Assembly (NCBI GenBank): GCA_947631455.1
Contig: CANRLH010000010.1
Location: 1 to 60,398 of the forward strand
DNA length: 60,398 nucleotides
Direction of reading: 5' to 3'
Source: an uncultured Clostridia bacterium
GTDB lineage: Bacteria; Bacillota; Clostridia; Oscillospirales; Ruminococcaceae
The first letter of the stretch is position 1. Each line of letters begins with the position of its first letter. A program made the translations under genes and the position numbers. Shown here piece by piece: positions 44,074-51,700 of the stretch. The notes beneath the pieces are model-generated. The model had not been told where the DNA came from. It worked only from the letters and a program-made list of their open reading frames with translations, and searched no databases.

Positions 44074-46020
44074 TTGCAAGCAATAACTGATTTTGAAGAA
44101 TTTGACAGACAATACACCTACTACGGAAACGATCTCGGCGCAGTAATCGACGGCGATGTGACCCGTTTCAAGGTGTGGAGTCCGTATTCCTACTGTGTTT
44201 TTATAAATATTTATGCGGACGGCGAGGGACAAAACCTCGTCGAAACACTTCCCATGCAAAAAATTGAAAACGGCGTGTGGTATATACAGTTAAACAGAAA
44301 TTTTGACGGATATTTTTACACCTACACCTTTGAGTATGATATGAAGCGTTTTGAAACGATCGACGTTTATGCCAAAGCCTGTGGGATCAACGGCATAAGG
44401 GGTGCGATAGTCGATTTTTCTGACACAAACCCAAAGGGCTGGGAAACACACAGGCGTCCCGTGTGTAAAAGCGCTGTGGACGCGGTCATATACGAGACTC
44501 ACGTCAGAGATTTTTCAATAGATGCTTCAAGCGGAGTAGACGAACAATATCGTGGAAAATTTCTTGCATTTTGCCAAAATGGAACAAAGTGCGATAACAC
44601 ATATACCTGTCTTTCTCACTTGAAGGAGCTTGGAGTTACCCACGTACAGCTCCTGCCGATTTTTGATTTCTGCACCGTAGACGAAGCCCACCCGGAGCGA
44701 AAGGAGTACAACTGGGGATATGACCCCAAGAACTTCAACTGCTTAGAGGGCTCTTACTCGACAGACCCGTATGACCCCAAGTGCAGGATAAGAGAGTTTA
44801 AACGCCTTGTTATGTCACTTCACGAGGCAGGCATTGGCGTTATAATGGACGTCGTATACAACCACACCTACCACACGCTTGAGTCACCGTTTCAGATAGC
44901 CCAGCCGGGCTATTATCACCGCACAAAAATGGGACATTTCACAAACGGCTCCGGCTGCGGAAACGAAACCGCGAGCGATCATAAAATGATGCAGAAATAC
45001 ATTGTCGATTCAGTTGTCTTCTGGGCAAAAGAATATAAGCTCGACGGCTTTCGCTTTGACCTTATGGGTCTTATAGACATTGAAACGGTAAATCTCATAC
45101 GCGATAAGCTAAACGAGATCGACCCGCGTATTCTTATGTACGGTGAGGGCTGGACAGGCGGTGAATCCGCACTCAATTCGACTCGTCTGGCGTATAAATT
45201 CAACAGTTATGACTTCGGAAGAGTAGGTCTGTTCAACGACAACCTGCGGGACGCCATAAAGGGCAGCGCCTTTGATTCAGCCAACAAGGGTTACGTCAGC
45301 GGGAATTACTATGAAACAAACGCCGTAAAGCGAGGACTTGTCGGTTCGGTACCGCACCCCCAGATAAGCGGTAATAACGAGGGCTGCTGGGCATTTGAAC
45401 CAACTCAGGCAATAAACTATGTCGAGGCGCACGACAATCTCACTCTGTGGGATAAGCTCACCGTCAGCGCGCAGGATTCTGCCGAGGTTGAACGTCTTGA
45501 TATGGATAAGCTTTCCGCGGCGATAACACTGCTCTCTCAGGGAGTTCCGTTTATACAGCTCGGCCAGGATTTTCTTCGTACAAAGCCGAGATTTTTCAAA
45601 AACGGCGAAGCCCCGGCAAACCTTTCCGAGGCATTTGAGTGGGACAGCTACAACAAGCCGGACTTCACAAACAGCATAAAATGGAATAGGAAATCCGAGT
45701 ATAGGCAAGTCTTTCGCTATTATCAGGCGCTTATAAAGCTTCGGCGTGAGCATTCTCTTTTCAGGCTCTCAACAAAATCTGAAATAGCCGGAAAGATCAC
45801 ATTCCCCGATTCGGGTGACCTCAATATTATCATTGAGCGCTTAAGCGACGCGACAGAAACGCTTTTCCTGGTGATAAATCCCTATGCCGAAGAGAGGACG
45901 GTACACATCGGCGGAAGGCTTTGCGTGCTCTTTAACAAAAACGGCAAACCCCAGAGCGATGAACTTGTTGATGCCGTCCCGATCCCCCCGATATGCGCCA
46001 TGGTACTAAAACAGCTTTAA
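44074..46020 (+). CDS. pulA: Type I pullulanase (GH13)
   Basis: 648 residues from a TTG at 44074 that has GAGAGG five bases upstream. An N-terminal CBM48-like domain (DVTRFKVWSPYS) is followed by the pullulanase signature YNWGYDP near residue 212. The GH13 barrel has DVVYNH, GFRFDLMG (nucleophile Asp), GEGWTGG (acid/base Glu) and EAHDN (second Asp). It cleaves alpha-1,6 links in pullulan and branched dextrins. No signal peptide, so it works on imported glucans or glycogen in the cytoplasm. Its place in a phospholipid operon is unexpected. Confidence 0.94.
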   Translation: MQAITDFEEFDRQYTYYGNDLGAVIDGDVTRFKVWSPYSYCVFINIYADGEGQNLVETLPMQKIENGVWYIQLNRNFDGYFYTYTFEYDMKRFETIDVYAKACGINGIRGAIVDFSDTNPKGWETHRRPVCKSAVDAVIYETHVRDFSIDASSGVDEQYRGKFLAFCQNGTKCDNTYTCLSHLKELGVTHVQLLPIFDFCTVDEAHPERKEYNWGYDPKNFNCLEGSYSTDPYDPKCRIREFKRLVMSLHEAGIGVIMDVVYNHTYHTLESPFQIAQPGYYHRTKMGHFTNGSGCGNETASDHKMMQKYIVDSVVFWAKEYKLDGFRFDLMGLIDIETVNLIRDKLNEIDPRILMYGEGWTGGESALNSTRLAYKFNSYDFGRVGLFNDNLRDAIKGSAFDSANKGYVSGNYYETNAVKRGLVGSVPHPQISGNNEGCWAFEPTQAINYVEAHDNLTLWDKLTVSAQDSAEVERLDMDKLSAAITLLSQGVPFIQLGQDFLRTKPRFFKNGEAPANLSEAFEWDSYNKPDFTNSIKWNRKSEYRQVFRYYQALIKLRREHSLFRLSTKSEIAGKITFPDSGDLNIIIERLSDATETLFLVINPYAEERTVHIGGRLCVLFNKNGKPQSDELVDAVPIPPICAMVLKQL

Positions 46021-46032
46021 CGAACCCTGTTT

Positions 46033-46057
46033 GCTCCCTTTTAAGGGAGCTTTTTTT
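46033..46057 (+). terminator. Terminator of the pullulanase operon
   Basis: GCTCCCTT/AAGGGAGC hairpin followed by TTTTTTT. Nearly the same hairpin occurs at 49268. Confidence 0.9.
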
Positions 46058-46128
46058 ACACATCATCCAAACCTCTCTTTAAAAAGGACGTATCCGCACG
46101 AATAACTACAAAAAATCCTCACCACAAA

Positions 46129-46161
46129 AAAAGAGCAGCCATATTGGCTACTCTTTTTTCA
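46129..46161 (-). terminator. Terminator of the cohesin-like wall protein gene
   Basis: AGAGTAGCC/GGCTGCTCT hairpin, with a run of seven T on the minus strand. Confidence 0.8.
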
Positions 46162-46193
46162 TTTAATACTTACATTTAACGTTTAGTTGAATC

Positions 46194-48044
46194 TTACTTT
46201 CTTCTCCTCTTGATAGCAACTGCTCCAGCAAGACCTGCTGCCATGAAGATGGAAAGTCCAACTGCTGTTGCAGCACCTGTGTTAGGTGTCTTGTCAGACG
46301 GTGTGTTTGTATTTGTTCCACCGTTGTTATTGTTGTTGTTACCAGCCGGCTTACCTGTCGGAGTTGTTGTAGATCCGCCGTTTGTCGGTGCCTTTGTTGT
46401 ATCATCTGATGTCGGCTCTGTTGACGGCTCTGTCGGATTCGGATCCTCACCTACTGTTACAACGCCTGCTGCTACCGCTACATTTGCGATCTTTGCAAAG
46501 CCTTCCTCAGTAAACTCAAGGTATGTTAAATCCATTGCAAGCTCTGTTCCGTCAGCTAAGCCCTCATCAACCTTGCACTTGAATGTTGCAAGATCAAAGC
46601 TGTCTACTGATTTCGGTGCTGAAGCATATCCGTTGATGATAAGAGTCTGCTCTGTCCATGCTACATTGTCGTATCCGAGTTTCGCCTGAACTCCATCAAC
46701 AATCGCGCCGGAATTCTCAACATATGTCATTCCCTCTGGAATTACAAGTCTCATCTGAACCGTGTAAAGCGGAACCTTCTTGGTGTCAACGTGTATAGTA
46801 TATGTTACCTCATCGCCAGGCATAGCATATGCCTTGTCAGGTATAACTGATACTGTTACGTCAGCAGGCTCGGTTGTCGGCTGTTCAGTAGGCTCATCTG
46901 TCGGAGGCTCATCTGTCGGAGGCTCATCTGTTGGCTGCTGGTCGCTGCCAAGGCCCTCGATAGTGAATGTTACCTTTATGCTGTCCGAAGCTTCAAGATT
47001 ATCCATAAATTCTTCAACAGCAGGGTCATAATATGCTAATCCTTCAGAACCTTCTGGAAGGTCAGGCTTAATATTTCCATATGTGTTCCAGATCTCAATT
47101 CTGAAATTACCATTACCCTCAATATCTCCAAAGAGAAGCTTGTCATTGTCAAGTGTTATCGAGTCTTCATATTCAGTTCCCTCATCAACAGTAACTGTAA
47201 CATCCTTGATGTTTATACCCTTGTCAAGAACCAACTGCTTCTTCTCTGCAAGGGTGATCTCTTTGTTAACAGAGTCTACACCCAATGTTGTAGCAAAACC
47301 ATTCATATCTACGCACATAACATTTACTTTGGTAGCGTTGTCACCCATACCCTCTATGTGGCTGCGCTCATGATTGACCTCTGCGGTATAAGTTCCGTCA
47401 CCTGTAATGGTAGTATTAACACCTGTATCACCGCCCCAGTTGGTCCACTCATATCCACCTGACTGGAATGTCAACTGTGCTTCAGCGCTTATGCCCGGAG
47501 TAGGCTCACCTGTCGGAGTCTCAGTTGGCTCCGGATCAGTTGGCTCCGGCTCGGTTGGTGCATCACCAAGGCCTGTACCCTTTAATGTAAATACGACCTC
47601 AATAGATGTGATTGTTGTGCTTGAATCAAGCTTAATGCTGTAATTTGTCCACCAGGGATTCCAGAAAGCAGCGTCCAGATTGTTTGCTCCCTCTCCTTGT
47701 CCCCAAGCAGCAGCGTTGATCCACTCAGCTGGAACATCATAATCAGTTCCGTTTACCTTGATTGAATCATAAGTAAACGTTGTATTTGCTGAAATTACTG
47801 TGCCCTTAACATTTTCAGCTGATACGTACATTGAATTGCCGCTTGCAACATAATTAAGTCCTTCAGCTTTAATAGTATACTGACCGTCCTCAGTAACCTC
47901 TGCCGTACCAACTTCTGTACCTTGAACCAAGAGCTTTACTGTCATTGATTCGTCAGCAGCTGAAGATGTAAACGCAGATACTGCAATTGTAGTAACAGCT
48001 ACAGCAGCAGCAAGAGCGCCCGCTAAAAGTTTTTTTAGCTTCAT
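46194..48044 (-). CDS. Sortase-anchored wall protein with cohesin-like domain
   Basis: 616 residues from the ATG at 48044 (AAGGAGG upstream). The signal peptide ends near SSAA. Two related beta modules follow, at about 34-160 and 185-370, separated by a Pro/Glu/Thr linker and ending in similar VxFTLKG/VTFTIEG strands. A third linker with PTDEPPTDEP repeats leads to a domain (about 400-530) that reads like a cohesin: AMPGDEVTYTIHVDT, VQMRLVIPEGMTYV, FDLATFKCKV. After an Asn/Gly/Thr-rich stretch come the sorting motif TPNTG, a hydrophobic span and KRRRK. It could display dockerin proteins at the wall. The cohesin call is by pattern, not proof. Confidence 0.75.
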   Translation of the reverse strand: MKLKKLLAGALAAAVAVTTIAVSAFTSSAADESMTVKLLVQGTEVGTAEVTEDGQYTIKAEGLNYVASGNSMYVSAENVKGTVISANTTFTYDSIKVNGTDYDVPAEWINAAAWGQGEGANNLDAAFWNPWWTNYSIKLDSSTTITSIEVVFTLKGTGLGDAPTEPEPTDPEPTETPTGEPTPGISAEAQLTFQSGGYEWTNWGGDTGVNTTITGDGTYTAEVNHERSHIEGMGDNATKVNVMCVDMNGFATTLGVDSVNKEITLAEKKQLVLDKGINIKDVTVTVDEGTEYEDSITLDNDKLLFGDIEGNGNFRIEIWNTYGNIKPDLPEGSEGLAYYDPAVEEFMDNLEASDSIKVTFTIEGLGSDQQPTDEPPTDEPPTDEPTEQPTTEPADVTVSVIPDKAYAMPGDEVTYTIHVDTKKVPLYTVQMRLVIPEGMTYVENSGAIVDGVQAKLGYDNVAWTEQTLIINGYASAPKSVDSFDLATFKCKVDEGLADGTELAMDLTYLEFTEEGFAKIANVAVAAGVVTVGEDPNPTEPSTEPTSDDTTKAPTNGGSTTTPTGKPAGNNNNNNGGTNTNTPSDKTPNTGAATAVGLSIFMAAGLAGAVAIKRRRK

Positions 48045-48295
48045 GTTTAAATTCCTCCTTAAAAATTGATTAAATGTAAGTATATCTCTCGATATAGCTT
48101 TATAATAGCACAACCCGATTGAAATTTCAAGTGCTTTTAAAAATTTTTTTAAAAAAAAGTTTTTTTCGTTATTTTGGTCAAAAAAATGGACTGCAAGTTA
48201 TGCACATTACACATACAAACGCATAAAGCTGATGATTTATGTAAAAAAATCCATACTGCAAAATGCGGATGTATCAAAAAAGTTGTCCCAAATGA
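48045..48295. other. Non-coding stretch between the wall protein and tRNA-Thr
   Basis: AT-rich, with long A and T runs around 48136-48190. It must hold the wall protein promoter on the minus strand, but I see no clear consensus boxes. Confidence 0.4.
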
Positions 48296-48324
48296 TTGAC
48301 AAAGCGGTGTTTATATATTATAAT
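48296..48324 (+). promoter_or_regulatory. Promoter of tRNA-Thr
   Basis: TTGACA (48296-48301), 17 bp and TATAAT (48319-48324), about 30 bp before the tRNA. Confidence 0.9.
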
Positions 48325-48354
48325 AGTATAGCTTTCTTATAAAGCGAAGAATAT

Positions 48355-48430
48355 GCTGATATGGCTCAGTTGGTAGAGCAGCGCATTCGTAATGCGCAGG
48401 TCGTCGGTTCGAGTCCGACTATCAGCTCCA
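48355..48430 (+). tRNA. tRNA-Thr (anticodon CGT)
   Basis: 76 nt with encoded CCA. Acceptor GCTGATA/TATCAGC pairs perfectly. The D-loop has the usual AGTTGGTAGAG, the anticodon stem is GCGCA/TGCGC with loop TTCGTAA (CGT at 48388-48390), and the T-loop reads GTTCGAGTC. It reads the ACG codon. Confidence 0.97.
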
Positions 48431-48514
48431 CGCCGTCCAATTTCTGGGCGGTTTTATTATTTAGGCGCAAATTTAAGCTGTGGTCGCCCAGTTGAGCTTA
48501 TCGCCAAAGCAAAA

Positions 48515-48547
48515 CGCCCGGGGCTATTGGCACAGAGCCGCCGGGCG
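48515..48547 (-). terminator. GC-rich hairpin after the pilin gene
   Basis: CGCCCGG/CCGGGCG arms with an inner GGCT/AGCC pair; the minus strand continues TTTTGCTTTGG. About 50 bp beyond the pilin stop. Confidence 0.6.
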
Positions 48548-48598
48548 AAGATGTTATTACAGATAAAATTTTATTGATAAATTCATGTAATGTTTTGA

Positions 48599-49063
48599 TT
48601 AGGCTGTCGGTTCTGTTGGTTCTTCACTTGAAACATTATATCCCGGATATGCACACCACTTATCACTGGACTTATACGCAAGCCATTTAATTTTACCAGC
48701 ATCAATTGTAACTTTAAAATTATCATCAGTTAGTCCGCTAATCTCGGAAAGCTTTGAAACATCAGCAAAAGAAATATTATATGTCGTTACTTCATCAGGT
48801 GCGTCGGTAGGCTTAGTAGTGTCTTCTTTAGTAACTGTAATTGTCGCATTTTTATACTTTCCATATGCATCAGATACCAGAGTCTGTGTAGCCTGAACAA
48901 CCGATCTAGTCTCAGTAACGATAGAATTCTCTCTTGCCTTATCAATATAGCCGACAAGCGACGGGATAAGGATAGCAGCCATGATAGCGAGAATTACAAG
49001 AACAACGATAACCTCAACGAGGGTAAATCCTTTTTGATTCTTCATTTTCCTAAGCTTTTTCAT
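48599..49063 (-). CDS. Type IV pilin-like protein with prepilin signal
   Basis: 154 residues. A basic leader (MKKLRKMKNQKG) is followed by FTLVEVIVVLVILAIMAAIL: the prepilin cleavage site after Gly, Phe+1 and Glu+5, then the hydrophobic stalk. The rest is a small globular domain with a Thr/Asp/Pro-rich loop and ends with EEPTEPTA. The protein would be processed by a prepilin peptidase and polymerise, or act as a pseudopilin. No other pilus gene is nearby, so it probably depends on an assembly system encoded elsewhere. AAGGAGG precedes the ATG. Confidence 0.9.
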   Translation of the reverse strand: MKKLRKMKNQKGFTLVEVIVVLVILAIMAAILIPSLVGYIDKARENSIVTETRSVVQATQTLVSDAYGKYKNATITVTKEDTTKPTDAPDEVTTYNISFADVSKLSEISGLTDDNFKVTIDAGKIKWLAYKSSDKWCAYPGYNVSSEEPTEPTA

Positions 49064-49424
49064 TAGAAAAAACCTCCTTAATATATAATTTTGTGGATTT
49101 TTTTATGTATACGTGTGCCAATAATTATATCCATGGTAATATTATATCAAAGCAGAAATAAAAATGCAACAGCTTTTAGCTTGTTTTTGAAAAAACGCGG
49201 CGAATTTGTAAATATAGACAAATTAGACGTTATTGTATTAGTCAAAAATACCAAACATCTCGCATTACGCTCCCTTTAAAGGGAGCGTTTTTCACACCTT
49301 ATGCCAAGCCCCTTTTGAAATGTGGGAAGCGTGCCGGGCCCGCACAGTGGGATTGTTACAGTGGGATTGTTATAAACATCGCCGCAAACCACAGGGCGAA
49401 TGTCAAGCGAATGTCAACTGCCGC
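49064..49424. other. Non-coding stretch with a hairpin and two short tandem duplications
   Basis: No gene seen. A palindromic hairpin (CGCTCCCTTTAAAGGGAGCG, 49268-49287, followed by TTTTTC) resembles the pullulanase terminator. A 14-bp unit CAGTGGGATTGTTA is repeated head to tail at 49345-49372, and an 11-bp unit GCGAATGTCAA at 49396-49417. Confidence 0.6.
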
Positions 49425-50711
49425 CTACCTCTTTGTGATCAATTGACTGCCGCCCATATATGGAGACAAAGCCTTGGGGATTCTTACGGTTCCGTCGGCG
49501 TTTAAGTTATTTTCAAGAAAAGCGATAAGCATTCTCGGCGGAGCAACGACGGTGTTGTTCAAAGTATGCGGAAAATACTTGCTGCCGTCCGCGCCCTTTA
49601 CTCTGATCGATAAGCGTCTGGCCTGGGCGTCGCCGAGGTTTGAGCAGGAGCCGACCTCAAAATACTTTTTCTGTCTAGGGCTCCATGCCTCAACGTCAAT
49701 GCTTTTGACCTTCAGGTCAGCGAGGTCGCCGGAGCAGCATTCAAGCGTTCTTACGGGAATATCCAGAGTGCGGAAGAAGTCCACGGTATTTTGCCACAGC
49801 TTATCAAACCACGTCATGCTATCCTCCGGCTCACACACAACGATCATTTCCTGCTTTTCAAACTGATGAATGCGGTAAACGCCTCGTTCCTCGATACCGT
49901 GTGCGCCCACTTCCTTTCTGAAACACGGAGAATAGCTTGTCAGCGTCTGAGGAAGGCTTTCCTTGTCCAGTATGGTATCGATAAACTTACCGATCATCGA
50001 GTGTTCGCTCGTACCAATAAGATACAGGTCCTCGCCCTCGATCTTATACATCATGCCCTCCATTTCGGCAAAGCTCATAACGCCGTTAACCACATTACTT
50101 CTGATCATAAACGGAGGGATGTAATAGGTAAACCCGCGGTTTATCATAAAGTCTCTTGCATAAGAAAGAATGGCAGAGTGCAGTCTTGCGATGTCGCCGC
50201 AAAGATAATAAAAGCCGTTTCCGCTTGTTTTCCTGGCAGCGTCTATGTCGATCCCGTTTAAATTTTCCATAATATCCACATGATACGGGACCTCAAAGTC
50301 GGGAACAAACGGCTCGCCGAATCTTTTAAGCTCGACGTTTTGGCTGTCGTCCTTACCGATCGGCACGCTGTCGTCGATAAAGTTCGGTATAACAAGCATG
50401 ATTTCCCTTATTCTGGCCTCAAACTCTGCCTCTTCCTTTTGAAGCTTTTCAAGCTGCGCACCGATCTCCTTGACCTGAGCCTTTATACTTTCTGCTTCAT
50501 CCTTTTGGCCCTTTGCCATAAGCCCGCCGATCTGTTTTGACATCACGTTTCTCTTGTTTCTCAGGTCGTCGCCTTTCATCTTAGCGGCGCGGAATTTCTC
50601 ATCAAGCTCGCAAACCTCGTCAACAAGCGGAAGCTTTTCGTCCTGAAACTTTTTTTTGATATTGTCCTTTACTCTTTGGGGATTTGTTCTCAACAGCTTA
50701 ATATCGATCAT
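49425..50711 (-). CDS. serS: Seryl-tRNA synthetase
   Basis: 428 residues, class II. The N-terminal long coiled-coil arm (LPLVDEVCELDEKFRAAKMK onward) binds the long variable arm of tRNA-Ser. Motif 2 is FRKEVGAHGIEERGVYRIHQ, and the motif 3 region reads NNTVVAPPRMLIAFLEN, where NxTxxAxxR is normal for SerRS. It charges tRNA-Ser in the cytoplasm. The ATG overlaps the TGA of parB by 3 bases, so translation is coupled. Confidence 0.96.
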   Translation of the reverse strand: MIDIKLLRTNPQRVKDNIKKKFQDEKLPLVDEVCELDEKFRAAKMKGDDLRNKRNVMSKQIGGLMAKGQKDEAESIKAQVKEIGAQLEKLQKEEAEFEARIREIMLVIPNFIDDSVPIGKDDSQNVELKRFGEPFVPDFEVPYHVDIMENLNGIDIDAARKTSGNGFYYLCGDIARLHSAILSYARDFMINRGFTYYIPPFMIRSNVVNGVMSFAEMEGMMYKIEGEDLYLIGTSEHSMIGKFIDTILDKESLPQTLTSYSPCFRKEVGAHGIEERGVYRIHQFEKQEMIVVCEPEDSMTWFDKLWQNTVDFFRTLDIPVRTLECCSGDLADLKVKSIDVEAWSPRQKKYFEVGSCSNLGDAQARRLSIRVKGADGSKYFPHTLNNTVVAPPRMLIAFLENNLNADGTVRIPKALSPYMGGSQLITKR

Positions 50712-51673
50712 TTTAAAACTCCTTTCAATTCCTCATCCACATCCATACCAAACCGCCTGTAAAGCGATCTCAGCATTTCTTTGCGCTCTCCCTCAAACTC
50801 GACGTAAAAATCTGAGCACAAATGCGCAAACCGTTTTAAGTTCTCCCTATCGGGAAGCTTAATTATTATCTGATACTCGCCGCGGCTTTTGGGGATTATC
50901 GAAATTCCCTTGCGTCCGAAGGTCTGTGCAAGAGACGCCTCTATCTCCTTAGCGTAGGTATCGTCATATTTAAGCTTACCGGAGACTTTTTTCTCTCCGG
51001 CAAGTGATGCCGCAAGCCGCTCGACCTGCCTTACCGAAAGGCCTTCGCTCACGGCTTTTTGGGCTATCTCGCCTCTTATCTTCTCGTCCTCGACTGAAAG
51101 CAGAGCTCTCGCGTGTCCGGCTGAAAGCTCAGAGCCTTTCACAAGCTCAAGCGTTTTGCTGTCGAGCTTTAACAGTCTTAGTGCGTTTGCAACGGCAGAC
51201 CGTGATTTTCCCACCGATTCAGAGACCTGCTCCTGAGTCATATCAAAGCACTCCATAAGGCGCTCATACCCCTTGGCCTCCTCAATGGGATTAAGGTCTT
51301 CGCGCTGAAGGTTTTCTATCAGCGCTATCTGAGCCGCCTCGGCGTCGCCGAGCTCCTTTATAAATGCGGGAATCTCCAAAAGCCCTGCCGCTCTTGCGGC
51401 GCGCCACCTTCGCTCGCCGGCGACTATCTGATATCCGCCGGTCGGGATCGGCCTTATCAGGATCGGCTGCAACACGCCGTGCTTTGATATTGAGTCAGCC
51501 AGCACGGAAATAGCCTCCTCATCAAAGCTTTTTCTCGGCTGATTTTTATTAGGCTCTATCTCTGATAACCTGATGTTTATCGCCGAGCCCTGTGCTCCCG
51601 CGCCTTGTTCCTCGGCTTCTTCCGCTTCAAAAAACAAAGCGTCCATACCCTTTCCTAGTCTTTTTTTCGCCAT
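50708..51673 (-). CDS. parB: Chromosome partitioning protein ParB (Spo0J type)
   Basis: 321 residues. The N-terminus KRLGKGMDALF is the chromosomal ParB opening that recruits ParA. The CTP-binding box VAGERRWRAARAAG lies near 90, and the helix-turn-helix (MTQEQVSESVGKSRSAVANA) binds parS. A basic C-terminus dimerises. It spreads around parS sites, four of which (three perfect) lie about 3.3 kb away. The gene is separated from its ParA partner by a large membrane protein gene, which is unusual. Confidence 0.95.
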   Translation of the reverse strand: MAKKRLGKGMDALFFEAEEAEEQGAGAQGSAINIRLSEIEPNKNQPRKSFDEEAISVLADSISKHGVLQPILIRPIPTGGYQIVAGERRWRAARAAGLLEIPAFIKELGDAEAAQIALIENLQREDLNPIEEAKGYERLMECFDMTQEQVSESVGKSRSAVANALRLLKLDSKTLELVKGSELSAGHARALLSVEDEKIRGEIAQKAVSEGLSVRQVERLAASLAGEKKVSGKLKYDDTYAKEIEASLAQTFGRKGISIIPKSRGEYQIIIKLPDRENLKRFAHLCSDFYVEFEGERKEMLRSLYRRFGMDVDEELKGVLK

Positions 51674-51700
51674 AAATCCTCCTGTTGTTACATTATTTTA

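Noticed and set aside
46210..47031. Val/Ser-rich plus-strand frames over the wall protein
   Set aside because: They mirror the Pro/Thr/Glu linkers on the other strand.
49268..49293. Insertion sequence end
   Set aside because: It is only a 20-bp palindrome with a T tract and fits a terminator; no transposase is near.
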